Below, piece after piece: positions 7,923-17,223 of a stretch of DNA of 39,810 nucleotides. Source of the DNA: Planctomyces sp. SH-PL62 (GTDB lineage: Bacteria; Planctomycetota; Planctomycetia; Planctomycetales; Planctomycetaceae); the NCBI GenBank assembly GCA_945893075.1, contig CAMDDX010000023.1:1-39810 (forward strand). The letters run 5' to 3'. Under the pieces are notes generated by a model. The model did no database searches and was not told where the DNA came from. It saw only the letters and a program-made list of their open reading frames with translations. Each line of letters opens with the position of its first letter. Within the stretch, counting starts at the first letter, position 1. The translations under genes and the position numbers were made by a program.

Positions 7923-10364
7923 CTAGTGGTTGAAGACGAACTCTCGCGAGTTCAGCAGCGACCAGAATACGTCTTCGAGGACGGGCTTGGGATCCTTCTC
8001 GTTGACGAGGACTCCGTTTAGAGCGGCCAGTTCTTTTTCCGTCGGCTTGCGAGTGAGCGTGCGGAGATACATTTCTTCGATGATCTGCGGAGGGGTCTTG
8101 CCTTCTTTCAGGCGAAGGTCGATCAAGCCTCCTTGCTGGAGCTTGCTGTTGACCGTGTCGCCGTTGAGCAGGTGCAGAGCTTGCGACAGGTTCGGCTCCA
8201 TCTTCACTTCGCACGAGCAAACGCTGTCGCGGGTCGCTCGGCCGAACGTCGTCAGGAAGTAGGTGGACGTGTTGCCGTCAGCGATTTGAACGGCGCGTGA
8301 GCCGAGCGGCAGGCCGCCGAACTTATCTTTGGTTTGCGTCGCCAGCGTAATGCAGTCCAGCAGCACTTCCGAGCGGATGCGCCGCAGCGTTGCGTGAGAA
8401 AAGTTCCGGTCGTCCAGCGCGTTCGTCTCGTTGGTCTTGGTCGAGAGCTGATAGATGCGGCTGGTGCAAATGTCGCGGACCAGCTTCTTAAAGTCGTAGT
8501 TGTACTCGGTGAATTTCCTGCCGAGTTCGTCGATCAACTCGGCGTTCGACGGCGGGTTGCTGACGCGGACGTCGTCGACCTGGTCGATGATCCCTTGGCC
8601 GAAGAAGTGCGACCAGACGATGTTTGCCAGGTTCTTGGCGAAGTACGGGTTCTCTTTCGAGGCCAGCCAAGTGGCCATGACTTCGCGGCGGTCCTTGCCG
8701 GTAACATCCGGAACGGCTCCACCGAGGAACTTCGGTTTCATCTGCCGACCGCCGACCGGATGAGTCACTTCGCCGCCACCGGCGTTGAAGATGATGATCT
8801 CCCGCGGGTCTTCACCCTGCTTGCGGCCGACCTGCGAAAAGAAGGCGGCGAAGCTGTAGTAATCGTCCATCGTCCAACGATCGAACGGATGGTTGTGGCA
8901 CTGAGCACATTGAACTCGCATCCCCATGAAAACCTGAGCGACGTTTTCGGAGGTCTTCAGCGTGTCGCGTTCGATCTGGTAATAGTTGGTTGCGGCGTTC
9001 GCGAACGTGCCCCCCTTGGCCGAGAGCAACTCGCGAACCATCTGGTCCATCGGCATGTTCTTGGCGACGCGTTCTTGCAGCCATTCGTAGTAGCGGAGCA
9101 TTGGCTTCGTCGTGATCTGCTGGTTCGTGCGGATCTGCAGCAGCTCGGCCCACTTCATCACCCACATCTCGACGAACTCTTTGCGGCCGAGCAGTTCATC
9201 CACGAGCGCGTCCCGCTTCTTCGGGTCAGCGTTGGACATGAACTTGGTGTACTCCTCGACGGCCGGCAGCACGCCGACGATGTCGAGGTACGCTCGGCGG
9301 ACGAATTCTTCGTCGGTGCAAAGCTCACTGGGGTTGATCCGCAGCCGCTTGAGCTTTTCGTTGACGAGGTGATCGACGTAGTTGTTCTCCGGCAGTTGCG
9401 GAGCTGTGTACTGGAACCCCTTCGGCAGCGTGATGAAGTGCGAGCCGACCGTGTGCGTCTCGAAGCGAGCCATCAAGAACGCCTCGCCGCGCTTGCCGGC
9501 CGTGACGAGACCTTGCTGCGAAACGCCTGCCGACGTGTCGTTGTTCGTCATGAAGAACGCCAGCGAGGTGACGTCGCGGTCGGTGCCGTCCGAATACTTC
9601 GCCCGGACGGTGATCTGCTGTGTTGAGCCTTCGCCATCGAGCACTGCGCTGGGCGGATAAAGCTCGACCGCGAGCACCTTCGGCACTTCACCCACATCGT
9701 TCGGAGCCCCCGCTTCCAGCCAGCGGATCGTGGTTTGATTCAGTTCGCTGTTTGGCTCATACCGCTTGCCGCCGGTGTGGGGCACGACGCCGGTGTTCTT
9801 CTCCACCAGCAAACTTTCCGCGGGCAACGCCAGATTGATGCGGCGGCCACTCATCTCGCGAGTCAGGCGATAGTGATCGCCATCCGGATCGAAGCCAAAC
9901 AGCGAGAGCCGAAAGCCGTCTTTGCCGCGAGCCGCTCCGTGACACGATCCGGTGTTGCAGCCGGCTTTCATGAAGACCGGCATGACATCCAGCTTGAACG
10001 AGATCGGCCGATCCGCCGTCGCTTGTGCGACCTCGACCGGCACGACGACCGACTTCCCGCCGAAGTCCACTTTCAGTTCGGTCTTTCCATCGGCGACCGG
10101 GAACATCGTGTGGTTTTCGAATTTCACGAACGCCGGATTGGCAAACGCGAATGTCGCCTGCTTGGTGACGTCGCGAGTAATTCCATCCGCGTACGTCGCC
10201 TGCACGACGATCGACTGCCGATCCCGAATCGTGTTGATCTGCGCATTCGGCGGATAGACCGCGATGGAAACTGGCACGGGTTCTTGAGCGATGGCACTCG
10301 CCGCCAACAAGCCGCTGCCGAAAAGGATCGCTGCCAACCCGGACAATGTTTTACGAAATCGCAT
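7923..10364 (-). CDS. DUF1549/DUF1553 protein with Ig-like and cytochrome-type domains
   Basis: An 813-residue exported protein. ATG 10364 is chosen for its AGGAG with a 7-nt spacer and the following signal peptide (LAAILFGSGLLAASAIAQ). The first 130 or so residues are bacterial Ig-like (VYPPNAQINTIRDRQSIVV). Next comes a planctomycete cytochrome-type segment with AGCNTGSCHGAARGKDGFRL, where haem-like Cys residues are spaced CX4CH rather than CXXCH. A second Ig-like stretch (LYPPSAVLDGEGSTQQITV) follows, then DUF1549 with the MRVQCAQCHNHPFDRW motif, and C-terminal DUF1553 with NIVWSHFFGQGI and LYLRTLTRKPTEKE. It is the last large gene of the block with DUF1501 and PPC genes and probably acts in the periplasm with them. 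The substrate is unknown. Confidence 0.9.
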   Translation of the reverse strand: MRFRKTLSGLAAILFGSGLLAASAIAQEPVPVSIAVYPPNAQINTIRDRQSIVVQATYADGITRDVTKQATFAFANPAFVKFENHTMFPVADGKTELKVDFGGKSVVVPVEVAQATADRPISFKLDVMPVFMKAGCNTGSCHGAARGKDGFRLSLFGFDPDGDHYRLTREMSGRRINLALPAESLLVEKNTGVVPHTGGKRYEPNSELNQTTIRWLEAGAPNDVGEVPKVLAVELYPPSAVLDGEGSTQQITVRAKYSDGTDRDVTSLAFFMTNNDTSAGVSQQGLVTAGKRGEAFLMARFETHTVGSHFITLPKGFQYTAPQLPENNYVDHLVNEKLKRLRINPSELCTDEEFVRRAYLDIVGVLPAVEEYTKFMSNADPKKRDALVDELLGRKEFVEMWVMKWAELLQIRTNQQITTKPMLRYYEWLQERVAKNMPMDQMVRELLSAKGGTFANAATNYYQIERDTLKTSENVAQVFMGMRVQCAQCHNHPFDRWTMDDYYSFAAFFSQVGRKQGEDPREIIIFNAGGGEVTHPVGGRQMKPKFLGGAVPDVTGKDRREVMATWLASKENPYFAKNLANIVWSHFFGQGIIDQVDDVRVSNPPSNAELIDELGRKFTEYNYDFKKLVRDICTSRIYQLSTKTNETNALDDRNFSHATLRRIRSEVLLDCITLATQTKDKFGGLPLGSRAVQIADGNTSTYFLTTFGRATRDSVCSCEVKMEPNLSQALHLLNGDTVNSKLQQGGLIDLRLKEGKTPPQIIEEMYLRTLTRKPTEKELAALNGVLVNEKDPKPVLEDVFWSLLNSREFVFNH

Positions 10365-10471
10365 CTCGTCACTCCTCGATTGAGAGGTTGTTTTGCAAGT
10401 TGTTTGGAACGCTAATTCTCTCTGATCAACACTCATTGGAAAGAGCGAAGATTAGCGGCGATTAGCGTTCT

Positions 10472-12898
10472 CTATTTTCCGGCTTTGGCTTTGGCGTCTT
10501 CGCGAAGTTGTTCCAATCGGCTGAGTCGCTTGGGTGCCACGGCGGCGACCGGCATTGGCGCAGGAGCCGCAGCGGCGACAGCAGGCACGGGCATCGGAGC
10601 CGGTGTGTTTGGCTTGGGCGGCAGCGGCACGTCGATGCGGAGTTCGGCTCCGCCGACGTTATGGGTGACCGGTTCGCCGTTGGCCGTGATCGTCACGACG
10701 CCGAAGATGCCATGCTTGCCGGCGGGGCTGTCCTTCTCGGTGGTGACCTTGAAGACGAGTTCTTTCGTGTCCTTCGTGAATTGCAACGGCTGAGAAAGAA
10801 CCTTGTTGGGCAGCGCGAGCAGTTGGACGTTGGCGTTCCCCTCGAACGGCGTTGTCACTTCGACTTTGCAGACGACTTCCGTCGGCAGGCCCTGATCGAC
10901 CGCCGCGCGTTGCATGGCGAAGGTGACCCACGGAGCAGAGACTTCCAGATTGCCGAGTTGCGTGGACGAGAACGCGGCACCACCGATCTCGGCAGAGCCG
11001 AGCACGAAGATTCGCCACTTTCCGATCTGAGCGTTGCCGGCCGCGTTGATCGGATACAGCGCTTCGTTCTGACCTTCGGGGATTGTCACGGACGGAGCGG
11101 CTCCGATGCCCGGAGGAGCGAACGGGAAGATCAAATTGATGGGGGCTTTGAAGCCTTCTTTACGAGTGGCCACGACCTTCAATTGCATCGAGCCGTTTTG
11201 AGTGAGCGGAACTTTCGGTTCGACGAGGTCGATCTTGAACGGCAGTTCGTCGACAACCGCCACCGCCAGCCGATCAACGTCACGCCACGAGTACATCGAC
11301 TGGCCGGGAGCCGCGATGATGAACTCGGCGCGGTTGAAGAAGCCTCCGCGAATGGCCGGATTGTCAGCGTGTCGTCCGATGAAATCGACCAGCGCACCGT
11401 TGACCGGTGCGTCGGCAGCGGCCTCGAAGACGACCGGCATTGATGCCAGATTCTCGGCCATTGGCTCAGCGACAATTGTGATACCGGCAGGCATCCCTTG
11501 TGGTTCGAGCAGCAGCTTGCCACCAAAGTTGGCTCGGCTGGCATTGATGATCGTGCCAAAGCGGTTCCCCTTCGCGACATAAACTTGGCGACGGTATTGG
11601 CCGTAACGTTCGACCTGCGGGATGCTCAATTGCAGCGACGGCACGACGCCAGTGAATTCGACGCGGTACACGAAGCCCGGCCCACCGCGTTGCAGATGAT
11701 CGGTGACGCTCAGCAAGTATTCGCCGTCGGCTGGGATCGTCACTCGGAAGTAGCTGTCCGGTCCACGCGAGTCATCGTTGCTGACAATGCCGCCACCTTG
11801 AGCGTTGTAAAGCACCATCACCGGGTCGATCGCCGAGCGGATGCGGCGACCGTAGCACTCGACCTCAAAGACTTGTCCCTTCGTGGCCGTGAACTTGAAG
11901 AAGTCGATGTCGCCCGGTTCCTGCAAGATGCCGTTGAAGGCGTTGGGGAGCGTGGCGGGGGTCGCTTGAGCGACGGCGTTGTTCGGTTCGACTTCCAGCG
12001 AGTTGCCATGCTCGAACAGGCGGAACGGATTCGGTGACGGAGCGATCTCAGTGCCGGCCGTCGCAAACAGTCCCGTGAATTCTTTCGAGTCGGTGGTCGG
12101 CAGTTTGAACTTCTGGACGAACTCTCCGGCCGGATCGCCGAGGAATTTCGCGTCGATCTCTTCCCCTAACTTCCCACCCGCCGGATAAACGGCGAGCGGA
12201 CGCGGGAACGTTCCGACGTGCAGCCGATAGGTGCTGCCTCCGCCGTAAGCGGTCTCGCGAATTTGGATGACATACTTGCCGTCCTCCGGCGCGACGATCG
12301 ACGCGACGGAGTCTTGATTGACCAGCGGTGTGTCGTCGGCGGCCGACAACTCGAACCGCTTCATGTCGAGGATCGCAACATACGGATCGAACAGCGCCGA
12401 ACCGAGCCGCATGGCTTCGACCTCGGCGCAGATGCGCTGCCCCTTCTTGGCCTCAACGATGAAGTAATCAACGTCTTCACCGCCAATGCTGCCGACGACC
12501 GTTTGATTCAGAGTGATTGGCTGTGGCTGATCGAAGAGCGAGTTCGGTTCTTTCTCATCAACCTGCGGCAAAGCTCCGATGTAGAACGTCCGATAGTCGG
12601 AGATGCCGGTTTTCGTCCGCACCTGAGCGACGTGCTCGCCGAGCCGGCAGTCGGGCGCGATCTTGACCGTCGCCTTGCAGTTGTTGACGTCGATGGTCTC
12701 GACCTTCACGATTTCAAGACCGGGTGAGTAGAAGAGAATCTGCTCCCCATCGCCAAGCTGCGACCCGCTGAAGGTCAGCACCGCTTCGGTGCCGCGCTGC
12801 ACACCTCGCGGATTGATGATGCTCAGACGTGGTGACGCGGCAAAAGCAGACGTCGCACAAATCACGATCAGGAGTGATGCCAGAATTCTTCGGAACAT
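10472..12898 (-). CDS. Exported protein with pre-peptidase C-terminal (PPC) domains
   Basis: An 808-residue protein. ATG 12898 has GGAG 8 nt upstream and opens a signal peptide (MFRRILASLLIVICATSAFA). An IPT/TIG-like Ig domain comes first (RLSIINPRGVQRGTEAVLTF). Two PPC-type beta domains follow: one with GSIGGEDVDYFIVEAKKGQR and DPYVAILD, the other with EPGDIDFFKFTATKGQVFEV and DPVMVLYNAQGGG...SNDD. The rest is beta-rich with a Pro/Ala-rich tail (PPKPNTPAPMPVPAVAAAAP). No catalytic site is visible, so it is probably a surface or periplasmic binding or scaffold protein. It sits between the DUF1501 and DUF1549/1553 genes on the same strand, the usual planctomycete arrangement. Confidence 0.88.
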   Translation of the reverse strand: MFRRILASLLIVICATSAFAASPRLSIINPRGVQRGTEAVLTFSGSQLGDGEQILFYSPGLEIVKVETIDVNNCKATVKIAPDCRLGEHVAQVRTKTGISDYRTFYIGALPQVDEKEPNSLFDQPQPITLNQTVVGSIGGEDVDYFIVEAKKGQRICAEVEAMRLGSALFDPYVAILDMKRFELSAADDTPLVNQDSVASIVAPEDGKYVIQIRETAYGGGSTYRLHVGTFPRPLAVYPAGGKLGEEIDAKFLGDPAGEFVQKFKLPTTDSKEFTGLFATAGTEIAPSPNPFRLFEHGNSLEVEPNNAVAQATPATLPNAFNGILQEPGDIDFFKFTATKGQVFEVECYGRRIRSAIDPVMVLYNAQGGGIVSNDDSRGPDSYFRVTIPADGEYLLSVTDHLQRGGPGFVYRVEFTGVVPSLQLSIPQVERYGQYRRQVYVAKGNRFGTIINASRANFGGKLLLEPQGMPAGITIVAEPMAENLASMPVVFEAAADAPVNGALVDFIGRHADNPAIRGGFFNRAEFIIAAPGQSMYSWRDVDRLAVAVVDELPFKIDLVEPKVPLTQNGSMQLKVVATRKEGFKAPINLIFPFAPPGIGAAPSVTIPEGQNEALYPINAAGNAQIGKWRIFVLGSAEIGGAAFSSTQLGNLEVSAPWVTFAMQRAAVDQGLPTEVVCKVEVTTPFEGNANVQLLALPNKVLSQPLQFTKDTKELVFKVTTEKDSPAGKHGIFGVVTITANGEPVTHNVGGAELRIDVPLPPKPNTPAPMPVPAVAAAAPAPMPVAAVAPKRLSRLEQLREDAKAKAGK

Positions 12899-12947
12899 GA
12901 GACGAACTCCGTGAGGCAGTAATGAGTCAGCGAGCAAGGGATGTGAC

Positions 12948-13022
12948 AACGGCTTTCGGCTATCTACTCTCAACTGACGGCCGATGAGGCCGATCGCCGA
13001 GAGCCGACGGCCGAAAGCCGTT
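12948..13022. repeat. Palindromic intergenic repeat
   Basis: AACGGCTTTCGGC (12948-12960) is the exact inverted complement of 13010-13022, with further GACGGCC/GGCCGA complementarity inside. It lies between the DUF1501 and PPC genes. It could attenuate transcription between them or be one more REP-like palindrome. Confidence 0.5.
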
Positions 13023-13046
13023 ATCTCAATCCCAGATTATCAATAA

Positions 13047-14342
13047 CTAGGCGAGCAATTCCTTTCGGACCTTGCCGCCATCGACGATTTCGATCGGACG
13101 ATCGCCAGGAGCCATCAGTTCTTTGTCGGCAACGATGCCCAGGCAGTGATAAATCGTGGTTGCCCAGTCTTCGACATTGAGGGCGTCATCTTCCGGTTCG
13201 CTGGCGGTCGAGTTCGACGAGCCGTATACGATTCCCGGCTTCATGCCGCCGCCGGCGAAGACGACGCTGAAGACTTTCGGCCAGTGATCGCGACCGGCGG
13301 TCGCGTTGATCTTCGGCGTGCGCCCGAATTCCGAAGCGATGCAGACCAGCGTGTCCTTCAGCAGTCCGCGACCATCGAGGTCGGAGATGAGCTGAGCATA
13401 CGCTTGATCGAACGCCGGCAACTGGCTGCGGATGCTGCCGTTGATGTTGTCGTGCATGTCCCAGCCGCCGTAGGCCAGCGTGACGAATCGCACGCCCGAC
13501 TCAACCAACCGGCGAGCCATCAGCATTCGCTGACCGGCGGTGTTGCGGCCGTAAGCGTCGCGAATCGGAGACGGCTCCGCGTCAATGTTGAACGCCTCGC
13601 GAGCATCGACCGACGACACGAGTCCGTAGGCTCGTTGATAGAACGTGTCGACCGCGTCGAGCGAGTCGGACTTCTCTTTCGTCTTGAAGTGGTCGTTGAC
13701 CGTGTCGAGGATCGTGCGTCGCCGAGTGAATCGCGTGTCATCGACACCGCCAGGCAGCTTCAGATCGCGGACAGTGAAGCCGGCCGCGGCCGGATCGGAA
13801 CCGAGGCTGAACGGAGCGAACGACGAACTGAGATAGCCGGTGCCGGCGAACTCGTTCGGCTGGCCCGGAATGCAGACGTACGGCGGCAGATTCTTGCGCG
13901 GGCCGAACTCGTGCGAGACCACGCTGCCCATGCTGGGGAACTGCAACGCCGGGCTGGGGCGGTAGCCGGTAAACATGTTGTGCGTGCCACGCTCGTGAGC
14001 CGCTTCGCCGTGCGTCATCGAGCGACAAATCGTCAGCTTGTTGGCGATTTGAGCCGTCTTCGGCATCATCTCGTTGATGAACGTGCCGGAGACGTTCGTC
14101 TGGATTGAGTTCATCGGGCCGCGGTATTCAATCGGAGCATACGGTTTTGGATCCCAAGTCTCCTGGTGAGCAGCGCCGCCGGGCAAATAGATGAAAATGA
14201 CGGACTTGGCTGTCCCCTCTTTGCTCTCGTATTTCTTGATGTCTGCCTTGGCCTTCAAGGCGAAGTAGTCGGCGAGCGTCAGGCCGATGCCTCCGCAAAA
14301 GCCCACATGCAGAAAGTCACGACGTGAAGGACGCATTCCCAT
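13047..14342 (-). CDS. DUF1501 protein, Tat-exported
   Basis: A 431-residue DUF1501 protein. ATG 14342 has AAGGAG 8 nt upstream. The N-terminus MGMRPSRRDFLHVGFCGGIG is a twin-arginine signal. Family motifs follow in order: VIFIYLPGGAAHQETWDPKP, ICRSMTHGEAAHERGTHN with MFTGYRPSP, LMARRLVESGVRFVTL, then SEFGRTPKIN, GRDHWP and VFAGGGMKPGIVYGSSN. It heads the minus-strand block with the PPC and DUF1549/1553 genes and is divergent from the selenoprotein operon across a 550-nt gap. It is predicted periplasmic with an alkaline-phosphatase-like fold; the true substrate is unknown. Confidence 0.9.
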   Translation of the reverse strand: MGMRPSRRDFLHVGFCGGIGLTLADYFALKAKADIKKYESKEGTAKSVIFIYLPGGAAHQETWDPKPYAPIEYRGPMNSIQTNVSGTFINEMMPKTAQIANKLTICRSMTHGEAAHERGTHNMFTGYRPSPALQFPSMGSVVSHEFGPRKNLPPYVCIPGQPNEFAGTGYLSSSFAPFSLGSDPAAAGFTVRDLKLPGGVDDTRFTRRRTILDTVNDHFKTKEKSDSLDAVDTFYQRAYGLVSSVDAREAFNIDAEPSPIRDAYGRNTAGQRMLMARRLVESGVRFVTLAYGGWDMHDNINGSIRSQLPAFDQAYAQLISDLDGRGLLKDTLVCIASEFGRTPKINATAGRDHWPKVFSVVFAGGGMKPGIVYGSSNSTASEPEDDALNVEDWATTIYHCLGIVADKELMAPGDRPIEIVDGGKVRKELLA

Positions 14343-14890
14343 GGAAAAAACTCCTTAGTCTGTTGGCTCAGCGATTTGCCGAGCCGGAACGGTAGGACTT
14401 CAAAGGAAACGTGCCCGATGAGCACCGGCAGGTCTGAAGTTTATCAGAGATTGAAGGCAGGTTGTGTAGAGGCCGGGCTCTCTGGCGGGAACTCACAGGC
14501 AGCTACCGGTCATATCGGCTGGCACCCGTGAGTTGGGCAATAGGGGAACGTCTCGACCCCCAAAGTGTCAAGGGGGAGCCCTTAAACTTCCACCAAGTTC
14601 AGTCGATCGATCGTGAATCGGAGCGATTCGAGGACGTCGGTGAATCGATCGAAGTTTTTGCCGTCACGATCGGCACTACCGCCACGGCCCCCCACGACGG
14701 TCACGGCGTCATCGAGTCGCTGTTGGTGTCAAAGCTGACGCTCGACCAACACGGTCAAACCCTGCCTGTGTTTGGAACTGGCTGACTTCTACAATCCAGC
14801 TTGAGGCATGGCAGTCGAATCCTTTCAATGCCTGCCAGTGTTGTCGACCGTGCCCGCATCCGACGAGCGGCTGATTCCGGAGGACTGATG
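14343..14890. other. Divergent intergenic region, about 550 nt, no convincing gene
   Basis: This gap separates the minus-strand DUF1501 gene from the plus-strand selenoprotein operon and must hold both promoters. A 107-codon plus-strand frame from TTG 14462 to 14785 has no ribosome binding site, no recognisable domain and unremarkable composition, so I do not call it. I could not pick out a convincing promoter or riboswitch by eye. Confidence 0.4.
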
Positions 14891-16336
14891 ATGGACTTGC
14901 GCGGCGAAGGTTCCATTGTGTTAGTCTCGTGCTACGAGTTGGGGCACCAACCGCTCGGTGTCGCCATGCCGGTGGGATTCTTGCGACGCGCGGGTTACTT
15001 GCCGGTGGCGATCGACATCGCGGTCGAGAAGTTTGACGCGGAAATCGCGGCGAGGGCGCAGTTCGTCGGGATTTCCGTCCCCATGCACACGGCGATGCGG
15101 CTAGGCGTGCGGGTCATCGAGCGGTTGCGTGAGATCAATCCGCACTGCCATATCTGCTGCTACGGTCTCTATGCCGCGTTGAACTCCGAGTACCTGCTGG
15201 CCCACGGCGCGGACTCGTGCATCGGCGGCGAGTACGAAGGGCCGCTGGTCGCGCTGGTCGAGTCGCTGGAATCCGAGACCGATGCTCAAGTCGCGGGCGT
15301 GATCCGGCGTCAGCAACCGGCGGGACCGAATCTCGTGCGGCTGTCGTTTGCGATTCCCGAACGAGACGCGCTGCCGACTCTGGATAAGTACGCCCAGTTA
15401 GAACACAACGGCCAGCGTCGCACGGCGGGTTACGTTGAAGCCAGCCGCGGTTGTTTGCATTTGTGTACTCACTGCCCCATCCCGCCGGTGTACGAAGGCC
15501 GGTTCTTCACCGTGCCGCCGGACGTCGTGCTGGAAGACATCCGCCGCCAAGTGCAGGCGGGAGCCACTCACATCACGTTTGGCGATCCGGACTTTTTGAA
15601 CGGCCCCAAGCATTCGCTGCGTGTGGTTCGCGCGATGCACGCCGAGTTTCCAACGCTCACCTTCGACTTCACGGCCAAGGTCGAACACCTTTTGCATCGC
15701 GGCGAGGACTTACCGGAATTCGCCGCCGCCGGTTGCTTGTTCATCATCTCGGCCGTGGAATCGCTCAGCGAAAAAGTGCTGCGGATTTTCGACAAGCAAC
15801 ATACGCGGGAAGACGTGACCGCGGCGCTGACGATCGTGCGCGATGCGGGCATCGCGCTGCGACCGACATGGGTTGTCTTCACACCGTGGACGACGCGCGA
15901 AGACTACTGCGAAGTGCTCGACTTCATTGAAGCCAACGGCCTGATCGATCACGTTGATCCGGTGCAGTACGCGATCCGCCTGCTGATTCCACCCGGCTCT
16001 TGGCTGGCCGAACATCCGGAGACTCTGCCGCATCGCGGGCCACTGGACGAGGCCGCGTTCAGCTACCGCTGGACGCATCCCGATCCGCGCATGGACCAGT
16101 TGCAGAAGGGGATCGCGCGGCTGGTGGAAGAGGCCACTCGCGCGGGCGAGGACACCGCGACGACGTTTTACCGCGTGTCGGATTTGGCTCACGAGCGACA
16201 AGCTCCGGTCATCGTTCGCTCGCTGCCGTTGGATCGCCGGAAGGCTCCGAGGCTGACCGAATCTTGGTTCTGCTGAGCGGAGCCAACCGAGGGTCAGTTG
16301 GACCCTCTCAGCAACAGCACGACGAACATGTTTTAA
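14891..16336 (+). CDS. CUAEP-tail radical SAM selenoprotein (Sec at 16274-16276)
   Basis: A 481-residue radical SAM protein read through a UGA. The start at 14891 follows GGAGG by 7 nt; 14888 is an alternative ATG. Residues 10-130 resemble a B12-binding-like domain (VSCYELGHQPLGVAMPVGFL; GGEYEGPL) but lack a clear DxHxxG. The radical SAM core carries RGCLHLCTHC, i.e. CX3CX2C for the 4Fe-4S cluster, followed by THITFGDPDFLNGPKHS. At the apparent end, WFC-TGA continues in frame as GCG GAG CCA ACC, giving Cys461-Sec462-Ala-Glu-Pro-Thr, then 16 further codons to a TAA at 16334. CUAEP/CCAEP is, as I recall, the defining tail of a known radical SAM (seleno)protein family. A hairpin 12 nt after the UGA supports decoding. 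It opens an operon with DUF169 and metal-handling selenoproteins; its reaction is unknown. Confidence 0.88.
16289..16307 (+). promoter_or_regulatory. Predicted SECIS hairpin (radical SAM gene)
   Basis: A perfect 7-bp stem GAGGGTC/GACCCTC with loop AGTTG. The loop begins 19 nt after the UGA at 16274-16276, inside the recoded tail. A G lies within the first two loop bases, as usual for bacterial SECIS elements that bind SelB. Confidence 0.75.
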
Positions 16337-16338
16337 GT

Positions 16339-16504
16339 CCTTGGAGTGCTGCGGCTCGACGCAGCCCTCCATTCAATTGAAATAGCGACTCTCAAAGTCC
16401 TCAAAACGTCAATACGAAGTCGGCTGAACAACCGCGATTGTTCTGACAATCAACCTCTTCGTTCCAACTGAATGGAGGGCTGCGTCGAGCCGCAGCACTC
16501 CAGG
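16339..16504. repeat. Palindromic repeat family A, copy 1
   Basis: About 166 bp with 35-bp terminal inverted repeats (left arm starts CCTTGGAGTGCTGCGGCTCG; the right arm mirrors it, ending GCAGCACTCCAGG). It begins 2 nt after the TAA of the radical SAM selenoprotein and ends within the ribosome binding site of the DUF169 gene. Two further copies occur at 21388 and 22691. It has no coding capacity and looks like a MITE or long REP element. Confidence 0.85.
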
Positions 16505-16513
16505 AGTTTGCTC

Positions 16514-17200
16514 ATGAGCACGGCCACACGGTTGATTGAGTTATTAGCGTTGCGGTCACAGCCGGTCGCGATCAAGTTTCAGGATGCCGCACCGGCAGGC
16601 GTGCCAAGGATCGAGGCGGCCGCGCTGGCCGGTTGCACCTATTGGAAAGTCGCTGCCGAGGGACGCACCTTTTACACGACAGCGTCAGACCATTACGGCT
16701 GTCCGATCGGTTCGCACACGCACGGTATCGACTTGCCGGAAAAAACGGCGAAGGAGTTGGAGGGGCTGGTCGGGACAATGGTGCAACTCGAATACATCAA
16801 CATGGCGGAAGTCCCCGACATTCCGCGGCGCGGGGAGACGTTCGGCGTCGCCATCTATGCACCGCTGACCGCAGCCGCGTTCGCTCCTGACGCCGTCCTG
16901 GTGTCCGGCAACGCGAAGCAGATGATGTTGCTGGCAGAAGCGGCGCACGCGGCGGGTCTCGATTGCGACTCGTCGATGGTTGGCCGTCCCACCTGCGCGG
17001 CGATCCCAGCAGTGATGCAATCGGGACGCACCGCCACGAACCTGGGTTGCATTGGCAATCGCGTTTACACCGAGCTGCCGGACGACGAACTGTACTTTGC
17101 GATCGCCGGCTTGCAGCTCGAACCGATCGTCGAAAAACTGGTGACTATCGCGCACGCCAATGACGAGCTGGAAAAGTTCCACCGTAGTCGTGTTGCCTAA
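16514..17200 (+). CDS. DUF169 family protein
   Basis: A 228-residue protein starting at ATG 16514, with AGGAG 7 nt upstream (the AGG is contributed by the end of the repeat). A longer frame from 16472 would run through the repeat and is rejected. It matches the DUF169 pattern: QPVAIKFQDAAPAGVPRIE, then FYTTASDHYGCPIGSHTHG, GVAIYAPL, MMLLAEAAHAAG, GRPTCAAIPAVMQSGR and LGCIGNRVYTELPDDELYFA. Conserved Cys residues in YGCPIG, PTCAAIP and LGCIGNR suggest metal or cofactor binding. The function is unknown; members are often found with metal, corrinoid or radical-SAM genes. It is the second gene of the selenoprotein operon. No signal peptide is seen, so it is probably cytoplasmic. Confidence 0.85.
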   Translation: MSTATRLIELLALRSQPVAIKFQDAAPAGVPRIEAAALAGCTYWKVAAEGRTFYTTASDHYGCPIGSHTHGIDLPEKTAKELEGLVGTMVQLEYINMAEVPDIPRRGETFGVAIYAPLTAAAFAPDAVLVSGNAKQMMLLAEAAHAAGLDCDSSMVGRPTCAAIPAVMQSGRTATNLGCIGNRVYTELPDDELYFAIAGLQLEPIVEKLVTIAHANDELEKFHRSRVA

Positions 17201-17223
17201 ACTCAAACAAGGAGACCCAAACT

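Noticed and set aside
8334-9626. 430-codon plus-strand frame over the DUF1549/1553 gene
   Set aside because: Shadow ORF with no motif; the opposite strand carries clear family motifs.
14462-14785. 107-codon plus-strand frame in the divergent gap
   Set aside because: TTG start, no ribosome binding site, no recognisable domain.
16472-16513. Extended DUF169 start beginning MEGCVEPQHS
   Set aside because: This peptide is just the right arm of the palindromic repeat; the same peptide appears from copy 3. A good ribosome binding site precedes 16514.
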